DNA of 64,000 nt from NCBI GenBank assembly GCA_015056655.1, contig SVFV01000008.1:1-64000 (forward strand). The letters are read 5' to 3'. The notes beneath the pieces are model-generated. The model was not told the origin of the DNA and searched no databases. It saw nothing but the letters and a program-made list of their open reading frames with translations. The position numbers were made by a program, and so were the translations under genes. Below are positions 25,171-35,353 of the stretch, piece after piece (the first letter of the stretch is position 1; every line of letters starts with the position of its first letter). Source of the stretch: Butyrivibrio sp. Its GTDB lineage: Bacteria; Bacillota; Clostridia; Lachnospirales; Lachnospiraceae.

Positions 25171-26226
25171 ATGAAAAAATCAGGTCGAAGTATCGTTCTT
25201 GATAAGGTTAAGGCTTTAGCCTGTATATTTATTATTTTAATTCACTGTAAGTTTCCCGGTTTACTTGGCGATTTGTGCGAGGCCTTCGCAAGGTTTGGCG
25301 TACCTATGTTTTTTGCCATCTCCGGGAAATTTTTATTATCAGAAAATGATGTTTCCACGACGCAAATAAGGACAAGACTTAAGAAGAAAATAGTTTCACT
25401 TGTCAAAATAATAATTCCAATATGGCTTTTTTATACTGTTTATTCACTGTTTTATAGCCTTACCTGTGGATATACAGTATCAAGATGGGCATCTGAAAAA
25501 TACAATTTATTCGAGCTTTCTCGTCTTATTTTATTTAACTCAGGTAAGTTTATATATGATTTCACCTATGCCTTTGATCATCTATGGTTTGTATTTGCAC
25601 TTTTATATGTGTATGCGCTTGTCTTTATTTTTGCGAAGGTTGTAAGGAAGTGGTCGTTTCCGTTATTTATACTGTTAAGCGCATTGCTCTATATTCTTGA
25701 GCTTTTGCAGACTTATTATCCTATAAGGCCTTTTGATATAAGTGTTTCTACCTGGTATGTTGTAAGGAACTGGCTCTTTGTTGGAGTTCCATTTACGATG
25801 CTCGGAGTATGGGCAAGGGATAACCTTTATAAATGCACTTTGCTTTGTAATGTAAAAAGTGGTGTGCTGTTTGTTGTCCTTGGAGTTATTTCTACAATAG
25901 CTGAGTTTAAAATATGGGGTAATAAAGAGGTTTATCTAGGATCACTATTTGTAGTTGTAGGAGCTTTGATATTATCGGAAGTAGTGCATAGCGAAAAGCA
26001 GGATATTTTCTCGTTTGTTGGGGATAAGCTGTCATCATTTATTTACTATATGCATGTCTTTGTGATATCGCTTTTTGGATGGTTTATTGATAGGATAAAT
26101 CCGGAATTATACGGCAATGCACTATTTATGTATATGAGACCTTTGGTGGTAATTTTGCTAACTATTGCAATTTCGTTGTTGATGAATTGGATTTGGTATA
26201 ATACAATGGAACGAAAAGCTGCATAA
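25171..26226 (+). CDS. Membrane acyltransferase (acyltransferase 3 family)
   Basis: The 351-residue polytopic protein has about ten hydrophobic segments and the family start (SIVLDKVKALACIFIILIHC with the conserved His in helix 1; RFGVPMFFAISG). Such enzymes O-acetylate envelope polysaccharides or lipids. The start at 25171 follows GGGAG; an ATG at 25147 lies inside the atp terminator. No sugar-biosynthesis genes are adjacent, so the acceptor is unknown. Confidence 0.85.
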   Translation: MKKSGRSIVLDKVKALACIFIILIHCKFPGLLGDLCEAFARFGVPMFFAISGKFLLSENDVSTTQIRTRLKKKIVSLVKIIIPIWLFYTVYSLFYSLTCGYTVSRWASEKYNLFELSRLILFNSGKFIYDFTYAFDHLWFVFALLYVYALVFIFAKVVRKWSFPLFILLSALLYILELLQTYYPIRPFDISVSTWYVVRNWLFVGVPFTMLGVWARDNLYKCTLLCNVKSGVLFVVLGVISTIAEFKIWGNKEVYLGSLFVVVGALILSEVVHSEKQDIFSFVGDKLSSFIYYMHVFVISLFGWFIDRINPELYGNALFMYMRPLVVILLTIAISLLMNWIWYNTMERKAA

Positions 26227-26269
26227 TTATAAAAAATAATGAATATTACGCATAGAATTGGGATATTGA

Positions 26270-28816
26270 ATGAATAGAGAAGAACTTTTAGCTTATTTAA
26301 ATACTGATAAAATCACATTTTTGGATGGAGCAACAGGAACTAACCTTATGAAGGCTGGGCTTCCTGCTGGTGCCTGTACTGAGAAATGGATACTTGATAA
26401 TCCTGAGGTCATAGTAAAGCTTCAGAAGGATTATGTGGATGCTGGTACGAATATTATTTATGCACCTACCTTTACTGGAAACAGAATTAAGCTAAAAAAT
26501 TTTGGGCTTGAAGATGAAATAGAAGAGATAAATACAAAGCTTGTTAAGCTCGCAAAGGATGCTGTTGGCGATAAAGCCCTGATTGCCGGAGATGTAACAA
26601 TGACCGGCAGACAGCTTAAGCCCATGGGGGATCTTGATTTTGAGGAGCTAATAGAAGTTTACAAGGAACAGATTGCTATTCTTGATAAGGCGGGATGTGA
26701 CCTTATAGTAGTTGAAACCATGATGAGCCTTCAGGAGTGCAGAGCTGCTCTTATTGCTGCAAAGGAAGTTTCTGATATAGCTGTAATCGTCACACTGACC
26801 TTTGAATCTGACGGCAGAACCTTGTTCGGTACTGATGCGAAGACTGCAGCTATCGTTATGGAGTCACTTGGAGCAGCTGCTATTGGAGCTAACTGTTCTA
26901 CTGGCCCTGACAAGATGGCTGAGATTATTGCAGATATGGCAAGTGTTACAACAGTGCCTATAATCGCTAAGCCAAATGCCGGACTCCCTGTAGTTACTGA
27001 TGATGGAACTACAGAATACGATATGGCGTGTGAAGTATTTGTTCCTGAGATGGAGAAGCTTATAAAAGCTGGTGCTTCCATTATCGGTGGCTGCTGTGGA
27101 ACAAATGTTGAATATATCAGGGGCATTAAGGAAAGATATGGCGACCTTAAGCTTTCTAAGGTTACTTTAGAGCTTCCTGATGGAAGAAAAGTATCAAGAA
27201 AGCCGGAGGGTGTAAGATTCCTTACAAGTGAGAGACAGACAGTTGCTTTCGGACTGAATGATCCTTTCATGATTGTTGGAGAGAGAATTAATCCCACTGG
27301 TAAAAAGAAGCTTCAGGAGCAGCTACGAGAGGGCAACCTTTCTATGGTATGTGACTTTGTAGCCCAGCAGGAAAGCGATGGAGCTTCAATTCTTGATGTG
27401 AACGTCGGAATGAGTGGAATAGATGAGAAGCAGATGATGAGCGATGTTCTTGATGAGATTCTGCCTCTTACATCACTTCCTCTTTGTATAGATACAAGTG
27501 ATGAGAAGACTATGGAGATGGCTCTTAGAAAATATCCCGGAAGAGCACTCATTAACTCAATTTCACTTGAAAAGGATAAGGCTGAGCGATTCATTCCTCT
27601 TGCGAAGAAGTATGGCGCTATGTTTATTGCACTTCCCGTTGGACCAAAAGGTCTTCCTGACAGCCTTGAGGAAAAGCATGAATTTATAGATGAGCTCTGT
27701 AAAAAGGCTTATGATCTTGGCCTCAATAAAGAGGATATAGTTGTTGATGGCCTTGTAGCAACAATTGGTGCTAACAAAAAGGCTGCACTTGAGACCCTTG
27801 CTACAATCAGCTACTGCAAGGTAAACGGACTTGCTACAATTTGCGGACTTTCTAATATATCCTTTGGTCTTCCGCAGAGAGCATTTATAAACAGTGCATT
27901 TTTGACAATGGCAATTGCAAATGGTCTCACAATGGCTATTTGTAATCCTTCACAGGAGCTTCTTGTAAACAGTGCTTTTGCTTCAGACCTTTTGAGAAAC
28001 AAAGAAGAATCTGACATCAGATATATTGAGCGCATGGACAGATATGATGGCATGAATGTCACTGTAAGCTGTCTGCCAAAGGGCCAGACCCTTACTCCAG
28101 TAAATACGGCAAACGCTGGTGATGCATCCAAGGACAAGACTTCAACTGAAGCTTCTGATAGTAATCATGATCCCAAGGAGAAATTCTTTGAGCTTGTTAA
28201 AAAGGATGTAATGAAAGGTCAGAAGAGAACAATCGAGAAGGATACTCTCGATGCTGTTGAAGCTGGATGTGCTCCCAAGGAGATTTTAAATGATGTTCTT
28301 ATGCCTGCTATCAACGAAGTCGGTGAACTCTTTGATAAGGGTAAATATTTCCTTCCTCAGCTTATAGCCAGTGCTGAAGCAATGAAGCTAAGTATTGGTA
28401 AGCTTGAACCACTTCTTAAGGAAGATGATGGAGAAGGCGGAAAGGATAAGCCTACAATCGTAATTGCAACGGTTCATGGTGATATTCATGATATAGGTAA
28501 AAACCTCGTAGCACTTATGCTTAAGAACCATGGCTTTAACGTTATTGACCTTGGAAAAGATGTGCCAAGTCAGAAGATTGTAGATACAGCGATTGCTGAA
28601 AATGCGAAAATCATTGCTCTTTCAGCCCTTATGACAACTACCATGCAGGAAATGAAAAACGTCGTAAAGATAGCTGGTGAGAAGGGCTGCAATGCCAAGA
28701 TAGTAATCGGAGGAGCAGTTGTTACTGAGGACTATGCGTGGGAGATCGGAGCAGATGGATATTCATCCGATGCTGCAAATTGTGTACGCATTGTCAAAGA
28801 AATACTGAAGTTGTAA
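26270..28816 (+). CDS. metH: Cobalamin-dependent methionine synthase without the reactivation domain
   Basis: It transfers a methyl group from 5-methyl-THF to homocysteine via cobalamin. The 848-residue order is: homocysteine/Zn domain (about 1-290, Zn Cys in GANCSTG and GGCCGT), pterin-binding domain (about 320-600, VGERINPTGKKK), B12 cap domain and B12-binding domain with VHGDIHDIGKN (lower axial ligand H740). A flexible Ser/Asp-rich linker lies at about 610-640. The C-terminal AdoMet reactivation domain of E. coli MetH (about 1,230 residues) is absent, so reactivation needs another protein, as in many Clostridia. Only 43 nt separate it from the acyltransferase gene, too short for a riboswitch. 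Confidence 0.95.
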   Translation: MNREELLAYLNTDKITFLDGATGTNLMKAGLPAGACTEKWILDNPEVIVKLQKDYVDAGTNIIYAPTFTGNRIKLKNFGLEDEIEEINTKLVKLAKDAVGDKALIAGDVTMTGRQLKPMGDLDFEELIEVYKEQIAILDKAGCDLIVVETMMSLQECRAALIAAKEVSDIAVIVTLTFESDGRTLFGTDAKTAAIVMESLGAAAIGANCSTGPDKMAEIIADMASVTTVPIIAKPNAGLPVVTDDGTTEYDMACEVFVPEMEKLIKAGASIIGGCCGTNVEYIRGIKERYGDLKLSKVTLELPDGRKVSRKPEGVRFLTSERQTVAFGLNDPFMIVGERINPTGKKKLQEQLREGNLSMVCDFVAQQESDGASILDVNVGMSGIDEKQMMSDVLDEILPLTSLPLCIDTSDEKTMEMALRKYPGRALINSISLEKDKAERFIPLAKKYGAMFIALPVGPKGLPDSLEEKHEFIDELCKKAYDLGLNKEDIVVDGLVATIGANKKAALETLATISYCKVNGLATICGLSNISFGLPQRAFINSAFLTMAIANGLTMAICNPSQELLVNSAFASDLLRNKEESDIRYIERMDRYDGMNVTVSCLPKGQTLTPVNTANAGDASKDKTSTEASDSNHDPKEKFFELVKKDVMKGQKRTIEKDTLDAVEAGCAPKEILNDVLMPAINEVGELFDKGKYFLPQLIASAEAMKLSIGKLEPLLKEDDGEGGKDKPTIVIATVHGDIHDIGKNLVALMLKNHGFNVIDLGKDVPSQKIVDTAIAENAKIIALSALMTTTMQEMKNVVKIAGEKGCNAKIVIGGAVVTEDYAWEIGADGYSSDAANCVRIVKEILKL

Positions 28817-28835
28817 AAAAATAATTAGACATTTA

Positions 28836-28857
28836 CAATAGTCTATATGGACTATTG
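28836..28857 (+). promoter_or_regulatory. Hairpin just before the ilvB ribosome site
   Basis: A perfect 8-bp inverted repeat CAATAGTC/GACTATTG (28836-28843/28850-28857, loop TATATG) ends 2 nt before GGGGAGG. It could be an operator or a translation-modulating hairpin. Confidence 0.5.
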
Positions 28858-28873
28858 AAGGGGAGGACATATT

Positions 28874-30508
28874 ATGAATGGTGCACAGGCAATAGTAAAA
28901 TGTCTGGAGGAGGAAAAGGTACGAGTTGTATATGGTTATTCCGGAGTTGCAATAGTTCCTTTTTATGATGCACTCGGCTATACAAAGATTCAGCAGATCC
29001 TTGTTAGGACTGAACAGAATGCCGCTCATTGTGCAAGTGGTTATGCGCGCATCAGCGGTCAGGTTGGAGTGTGCGCCGTTACAAGTGGCCCTGGTGCCAC
29101 TAACCTGATCACAGGAATAGCAACTGCTTATGCAGACAGTATTCCGCTTGTATGCATAACAGGTCAGGTTAACAGTGAGCTTATCGGTAGTGATGTTTTC
29201 CAGGAGGCAGACATCACAGGAGCCGCTGAGTCCTTTGTAAAATATAGTTATCTTATTCGTGATGTAAATGATATTCCCAGAGTTCTAAAAGAAGCTTTTC
29301 ATATAGCCAGTACAGGAAGAAAGGGCCCTGTACTTATTGATGTGCCCTTTGATGTTCAACAGCAAGAAATTTCCAAGTTTGTTTATCCTGAAAAAGTAAA
29401 TATGAGAACCTACAAGCCTACAGTAGAAGGCAATGCTGTTCAGATAAAGAAGGTTGTAAAAGAAGTAGCTGAAGCTAAAAAGCCTATTATCTGCGTGGGT
29501 GGTGGCGTGCATTTATCAGGTGCTGTTGATGAGATCAGAAAGTTCTCAAAGGAAAATCAGGTACCCGTTGTTTCAACAATGATGGGTATTGGAGTAATGA
29601 ACTCCATGGATCCTTTGTATTTTGGCATGGTCGGAAATAATGGAAGACCTTATGCAAACAGAGCTCTTAATGAATCAGACCTCCTTATCATGGTTGGTGC
29701 GAGAGTTGCTGACAGAGCTGTGAACAGACCTGATCTTATTACAGAGAATAAGGTTCTTATTCATATTGATGTCGACCCGGCTGAGATCGGTAAAAATGTA
29801 GGTCCTACAATACCGCTTGTTGGTGATATCAAGCACATATTTAAGAAAATCAACGAGTATGAGGATAAGGAAGACCTTATACATAAAAGACAGGAGTGGA
29901 TTGACACTCTGAATGAGTACAGACTTACTATGACTGAAAAGAGACCGCAGATAGATTTGAAGAAATTTGCGGATCCCATGCAGTTTATCAATAAGCTGTC
30001 CATCAGACTTCCTGAGGATGCGATCTATGTTGCAGATGTAGGACAGAACCAGATATGGTCATGCAGATGGCACCTTGTTAAGAAGGGAAGATTCCTTACG
30101 TCAGGCGGTATGGGAACCATGGGATATTCTATACCTGCTGCCCTTGGAGCAAAATATGCTGCTCCTAACAGGACTGTTGTTGCTGTAATGGGTGATGGTG
30201 CATTCCAGATGTCAATGATGGAACTTTCAACACTTAAGCAATATGGAATAAATGTGAAGCTTATTGTATTTAACAATCATTTCCTTGGAATGGTCAGAGA
30301 GTATCAGCATTATAGCTGCGAAGACAGATACAACATGGTTGAGCTTCATAACACACCAAAGCTTGATAAGATTGCTGAAGCTTATGACATGAGATATTTA
30401 AGAGCTGACAATCAGAAGGAAGCTGAGAAGCTTATCGAGGATCTTTTTAAAGAGGATGACTGTGTCCTTGCAGAAGTAGCTGTTGATCCTTATGACCTTG
30501 CTAAATAA
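28874..30508 (+). CDS. ilvB: Acetolactate (acetohydroxyacid) synthase catalytic subunit, divergent
   Basis: This ThDP enzyme makes acetolactate or acetohydroxybutyrate for Val/Leu/Ile. The 544 residues contain catalytic E47 (VRTEQNAAH), a central FAD/DHS-like domain and the ThDP motif from GDGAFQM to FNNHF. Some typical AHAS positions differ: the N-terminal GYPGGA is GYSGVA, and the MVRQWQ tryptophan, which governs 2-ketobutyrate preference in E. coli AHAS II, is Tyr (MVREYQ, Y477). Because two ACT regulatory subunits follow, it is best read as an anabolic AHAS with possibly altered substrate balance. Operon ilvB-ilvN. Confidence 0.88.
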   Translation: MNGAQAIVKCLEEEKVRVVYGYSGVAIVPFYDALGYTKIQQILVRTEQNAAHCASGYARISGQVGVCAVTSGPGATNLITGIATAYADSIPLVCITGQVNSELIGSDVFQEADITGAAESFVKYSYLIRDVNDIPRVLKEAFHIASTGRKGPVLIDVPFDVQQQEISKFVYPEKVNMRTYKPTVEGNAVQIKKVVKEVAEAKKPIICVGGGVHLSGAVDEIRKFSKENQVPVVSTMMGIGVMNSMDPLYFGMVGNNGRPYANRALNESDLLIMVGARVADRAVNRPDLITENKVLIHIDVDPAEIGKNVGPTIPLVGDIKHIFKKINEYEDKEDLIHKRQEWIDTLNEYRLTMTEKRPQIDLKKFADPMQFINKLSIRLPEDAIYVADVGQNQIWSCRWHLVKKGRFLTSGGMGTMGYSIPAALGAKYAAPNRTVVAVMGDGAFQMSMMELSTLKQYGINVKLIVFNNHFLGMVREYQHYSCEDRYNMVELHNTPKLDKIAEAYDMRYLRADNQKEAEKLIEDLFKEDDCVLAEVAVDPYDLAK

Positions 30509-30547
30509 GTAATCCTGTTAAATATATACGATAGACGGTGGTAGATT

Positions 30548-31036
30548 ATGAAGAGAATATATTCAGTACTTGTAGAAAACCATGCCGGTGTTTTATGTAA
30601 GGTAGCGGGACTTTTCTCCAGAAGAAATTTTAATATCGACTCCCTTGTAGTTGGTGAGACTAACTCAAGGGATGTATCCTGTATGACAATTGTAAGTAGC
30701 GGTGATGAGAGAATGATTGAGCAGATTGAAAAGCAGCTCAACAAAAAGCTCGATGTCATAAAGGTTAAGACCTTTAAGGAGAGCATGAGTATTTGCCGTG
30801 AGCTTACACTTATTAAAGTCAGATACAACAGGGATAACAGAAGAGATATCATGGAAAACTGCGACATTATGAAGGCGCAGATTGTTGATATGAGTAAGAA
30901 TCTCATGATGATCCAGATATGCGACACTCCGGAGAGAGTAGAGCTCTTTATCCAGATGCTTAGAACCATATCAATCGTAGAGATAGCAAGGACTGGAACC
31001 GTTGCACTTACCAAATGTTCAGAGAATGATAGGTGA
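30548..31036 (+). CDS. ilvN: Acetolactate synthase regulatory subunit 1 (ACT)
   Basis: The 162-residue protein has an N-terminal ACT domain (SVLVENHAGVLCKVAGLF, with the NHxGVL valine-binding pattern and RRNFNIDSL) and the usual C-terminal ALS_ss domain (RELTLIKV, ARTGTVAL). It binds and feedback-regulates IlvB. RBS AGACGGTGG is weak. It follows ilvB by 39 nt and is paralogous to the gene at 31187. Confidence 0.92.
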   Translation: MKRIYSVLVENHAGVLCKVAGLFSRRNFNIDSLVVGETNSRDVSCMTIVSSGDERMIEQIEKQLNKKLDVIKVKTFKESMSICRELTLIKVRYNRDNRRDIMENCDIMKAQIVDMSKNLMMIQICDTPERVELFIQMLRTISIVEIARTGTVALTKCSENDR

Positions 31037-31077
31037 TTTGTGCAAAAAGCCAAATTTTTTTATCACATCAACATTTT

Positions 31078-31125
31078 AAAGTGTTAAAGTTTTTCGTTGA
31101 CTTTAGGCTTCTAAGCTAATATAAT
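31078..31125 (+). promoter_or_regulatory. Promoter of the second regulatory subunit gene, with an AGTGTT motif
   Basis: TTGACT (31097-31102), 17 nt, TATAAT (31120-31125) is a strong promoter inside the ilv cluster. Just upstream lies AAAGTGTTAAAGT (31078-31090), the reverse complement of the ACTTTAACACT found in the argH and agcS promoters. The spacer also holds CTTTAG-gctt-CTAAG. Confidence 0.65.
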
Positions 31126-31186
31126 TGCTATTAAATTGCACGACACAAGGGGAAGTACTAATAGTTTCCAGTGTCTTGGGAGGAAT

Positions 31187-31696
31187 ATGAAAAGGAAAGT
31201 TTTTCAGCTTTTGGTCGATAACACTTCCGGTGTTCTTACCAGAATTTCAGGACTGTTTGCTCGAAGGGGATACAACATCGAGAGTATAACAGCAGGAACG
31301 ACCACAGATCCAAATTATACGAGAATAACAATTGTTGCATCAGGTGATGATGTGATTCTTGATCAGATTGAGAAGCAGTTATCCAAGCTTATTGATGTCA
31401 GAGATATTCATGAGCTTGAACCGGATGACAGTGTTTACAGAGAGCTTGCACTTGTAAAGGTTAAAGCTGGTGAGCAGGAACGTCAGGCTATTATGACAAT
31501 CGCGGATATTTTCAGAGCTAATATCATCGATGTTACTCCTGAATCACTGATAATTGAGATTACAGGTAATCAGTCCAAGGTAGAGGCACTTCTTAAGATG
31601 CTAGATGGACATGAGATTTTAGAGCTGGCAAGAACAGGCATCGCTGGTCTTGGACGAGGCACAGACAAGGTCATCAACATAACTGATCTTAAATAA
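31187..31696 (+). CDS. ilvH: Acetolactate synthase regulatory subunit 2 (ACT)
   Basis: The 169-residue second small subunit has the same layout as the gene upstream (VFQLLVDNTSGVLTRISGLF, RRGYNIESI, RELALVKVKAG, LARTGIAGLGRG), and is closer to typical Firmicute IlvH. Within the ACT pocket the sequence reads DNTSGVL instead of the NHAGVL of its neighbour. The start at 31187 follows GGGAGGA; a TTG at 31136 would sit just after the -10. It has its own promoter and leads into ilvC. Confidence 0.92.
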   Translation: MKRKVFQLLVDNTSGVLTRISGLFARRGYNIESITAGTTTDPNYTRITIVASGDDVILDQIEKQLSKLIDVRDIHELEPDDSVYRELALVKVKAGEQERQAIMTIADIFRANIIDVTPESLIIEITGNQSKVEALLKMLDGHEILELARTGIAGLGRGTDKVINITDLK

Positions 31697-31706
31697 CAGT
31701 TAACTT

Positions 31707-31733
31707 CGAAATGTCCCAATAGTGGGGCTTTCG
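31707..31733 (+). other. Leader hairpin before ilvC
   Basis: CGAAA...CCC-AATAGT-GGG...TTTCG (31707-31733) can form an interrupted stem-loop 40 nt upstream of ilvC. No T-run follows. A regulatory role is only possible. Confidence 0.3.
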
Positions 31734-31767
31734 TTGCACATATTAAAAATATTTTTTACGGAGGTAA

Positions 31768-32802
<1,035 letters not shown>

Positions 32803-32824
32803 TTTGTTTTTACTTGTATATAAG

Positions 32825-32857
32825 ATGCTGCCGCTATATTGGCGGCAGCATTTTTAA
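32825..32857 (+). terminator. Terminator after ilvC
   Basis: A perfect 10-bp stem ATGCTGCCGC/GCGGCAGCAT (32825-32834/32842-32851) with a 7-nt loop is followed by TTTTT. Confidence 0.92.
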
Positions 32858-32885
32858 ATTCTTTTGAAGGGTGACATTTTTATCC

Positions 32886-35321
32886 ATGAAGATGGAAGAA
32901 AACAAAGCATATTATTTTGAGAAGAAGACTTCAGTGAGAGTGCTGCAGATAGCGGTGCTTTCTTTTGTTATGTACGTATTGGCTGTTTTGCCGTTTTTTA
33001 TAAAAAGAGGACTGCCGTTTTTTTACTATGGTGACTACAATGTTCAGCAGATTCCTTTTTATATTCAGGCACACAGAGCTTTAAGAAATGGTGAGATATT
33101 CTGGAACTGGAATGTTGATCTTGGAACATCCATGGTGGGTTCATTTTCATTTTACCTGCTGGGAAGTCCTTTCTTTTATCTGACACTTCCTTTCCCGGAA
33201 AGCTTTATTCCGTACATGATGCCGTTTTTGATGGCGCTTAAGTACGCAGTGTGCAGTATAACTGCATATCTTTATATCAGAAAATATGTGGTAAGAGATG
33301 TTTCGGCCATGCTTGGTGCGCTTTTATATGCGTTTTCGGGATTTAATGCCTGTAACATTGTTTTCAACCACTTTACGGATGCAGTTGCATTTTTCCCTTT
33401 GTACCTTCTGGCATTTGATAACCTTATGGAAATAGAACACCACAGGGATAATCATTATTTTGCCTTTGGGGGCAGGAGATTATTATACTTTGCACTGATG
33501 ACAACCCTTATGTCGGTTATAAATTACTACTTTTTCTTCGGACAGGTAGTGTTTATGCTGATTTACTTTATTGTCAGATATGTTCCTGGAAACAGGCCGG
33601 TACATATTTTCAGGATGGTTGTCAGGAGCCTTGTTGGTGGAACACTTGGAGTTTTTCTTGGAGCATTTTTTATTCTCCAGGCGGCTCTTTCAGTAAGTGG
33701 AAATAGCAGAATCAGCAATGTTTTAAATGGTTATGACCTTGTTTCATATCCTAGTATGAATATGCTTTGGGATATTCTTAAGAGCATGGTTATGATTCCG
33801 GATATCATTGGAAAGGGAACAGTTTTCTACACAAGTACTGTTAGAGTTTCCTCACTGGCTGTTTACCTTCCTGTATTTGGTATATCAGGAGTTATAGCTT
33901 ACTTCATTCAAAATAAGAAAAGGGGCAAAGAATTTAAAAAGCTCCTTGTTGTTTGCCTGGTTTTCGCCTTAATACCTGGGCTTAATGCAATGTTTTCACT
34001 GCTTAATGAAGGCTATTATTGTAGATGGTATTATATGCCTATTCTTTTCATGGCTCTTCTTACGGCAGTTATGGTGGAGAGAGGAAACAGCTATGCCCTT
34101 AGAAAGGGAATCCTTATTAATGCTGGCTTATTTGTTTTGATTCTTCTCATTTCAATTATGCCTGTATTAAACAATCAGGGAGAGCTGGTAGAGCATGGCA
34201 TGATTGAAAACCAGAAGCTCTATATCAGACAGGTGATCGGAACATCAATAGTTCTGATAGCTTTGATACTTACAGTTTACTTTGCGCCAAAATGCATAGA
34301 TAGAATTAAGCTTTTCAATGTAAAACTCAAAAAGCCTCTTATGAAGCTTAATATCATGTTTGCGCTTACTGTTGTTGGCGCTGTTATCTCAACACATGTT
34401 GTTTTGATGAATGGAAGCGGACTTATCTCTGATTTTGGTAAACAGGAATGGCAGAATCAGATGCTTGATTTTGTTCCTGAGTTATCTGGTGATGAGTTCT
34501 TTAGGGATGAAACTGATAATACAGCCACAAACTATGACATGGTTTGGGGAATAGGCTCACTTCACAGCTTTATAAGCACAATTCCTGCTGAGACCTTTGA
34601 TTTTCTAAGTGGGGCAGGGAGTGTTAACAGAACAGTAGAAACAAAGATTCCTCCAGAAAAAATCGGTCTTAGAGCAATACTATCATCAAAGTATTATTTG
34701 GAGAACTCCAGAATAAATGATGAGGGTATTTTCCAAAAAGGTGAAGGAATAGAAGGGTATCTTTATGAAAACACCCAGAATGGTTTTGATATTTATCTAA
34801 ACCAGAACTATATAAGAATGGGCTTTACCTATGACTATTACATTACAAAGTCAGATTTTGAAGCTATAGAAGATCAGGATGTTAAGGATAGATTACTATC
34901 TGTAGCAGTTATTGTCTCGGATGAGGATGCACAATATATGGATGGCTTAAAGGTGCTTCCAGAAAGCTATTATCAGGAACTTATGCCACTTGATATATTT
35001 GCTGAAAACTGCAGCGACAGGAATGAAACAGCCTGCGAGACATTTGAAACCAGTACTAAGGGATTTGTAGCAACTACGACAGATCTTAACTCTCGAAAAC
35101 TTGTATTCTTCTCAGTTCCTTACTCAAAGGGCTTTAAGCTCACTGTAGACGGAGAAGAAGCAGAAACCTATGTGGCCGACTATGGCATGATAGGAGTTAT
35201 GGTCGATTCAGGTGTTCACAATATCCAGGCCACCTATACACCGGAGGGCTTTTATCTGGGGCTTATTTTGAGCATAATTGGAGCGATTTTGATGGGGTTA
35301 TATTTCTTTTTCTTATGTTAA
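32886..35321 (+). CDS. YfhO-family polytopic membrane protein
   Basis: The 811-residue protein has about twelve transmembrane segments in the N-terminal two thirds, the family's N-terminal YGDYNVQQIPFY region near a membrane edge, and a C-terminal extracytoplasmic region (about 520-780) before two final hydrophobic segments. YfhO proteins are GT-C-like and in Bacillus and Listeria are linked to glycosylation of lipoteichoic acid or other envelope polymers. The ATG at 32886 has AAGGGTGA upstream; GTG 32871 overlaps that site. The substrate here is unknown. Confidence 0.85.
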   Translation: MKMEENKAYYFEKKTSVRVLQIAVLSFVMYVLAVLPFFIKRGLPFFYYGDYNVQQIPFYIQAHRALRNGEIFWNWNVDLGTSMVGSFSFYLLGSPFFYLTLPFPESFIPYMMPFLMALKYAVCSITAYLYIRKYVVRDVSAMLGALLYAFSGFNACNIVFNHFTDAVAFFPLYLLAFDNLMEIEHHRDNHYFAFGGRRLLYFALMTTLMSVINYYFFFGQVVFMLIYFIVRYVPGNRPVHIFRMVVRSLVGGTLGVFLGAFFILQAALSVSGNSRISNVLNGYDLVSYPSMNMLWDILKSMVMIPDIIGKGTVFYTSTVRVSSLAVYLPVFGISGVIAYFIQNKKRGKEFKKLLVVCLVFALIPGLNAMFSLLNEGYYCRWYYMPILFMALLTAVMVERGNSYALRKGILINAGLFVLILLISIMPVLNNQGELVEHGMIENQKLYIRQVIGTSIVLIALILTVYFAPKCIDRIKLFNVKLKKPLMKLNIMFALTVVGAVISTHVVLMNGSGLISDFGKQEWQNQMLDFVPELSGDEFFRDETDNTATNYDMVWGIGSLHSFISTIPAETFDFLSGAGSVNRTVETKIPPEKIGLRAILSSKYYLENSRINDEGIFQKGEGIEGYLYENTQNGFDIYLNQNYIRMGFTYDYYITKSDFEAIEDQDVKDRLLSVAVIVSDEDAQYMDGLKVLPESYYQELMPLDIFAENCSDRNETACETFETSTKGFVATTTDLNSRKLVFFSVPYSKGFKLTVDGEEAETYVADYGMIGVMVDSGVHNIQATYTPEGFYLGLILSIIGAILMGLYFFFLC

Positions 35322-35353
35322 AAAATCTTATTCTTATATTTTTAGATTATATT

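Noticed and set aside
26227-26269. SAM or cobalamin riboswitch before metH
   Set aside because: The gap is 43 nt and shows no conserved riboswitch core.
26731-27297. 188-codon minus-strand reading frame opposite metH
   Set aside because: Shadow of the metH homocysteine domain; Ser/Ile/Ala-rich composition from reverse reading.
30490-31053. 187-codon minus-strand reading frame opposite ilvN
   Set aside because: It mirrors ilvN, whose ACT family identity is certain, and it lacks a promoter or ribosome site.
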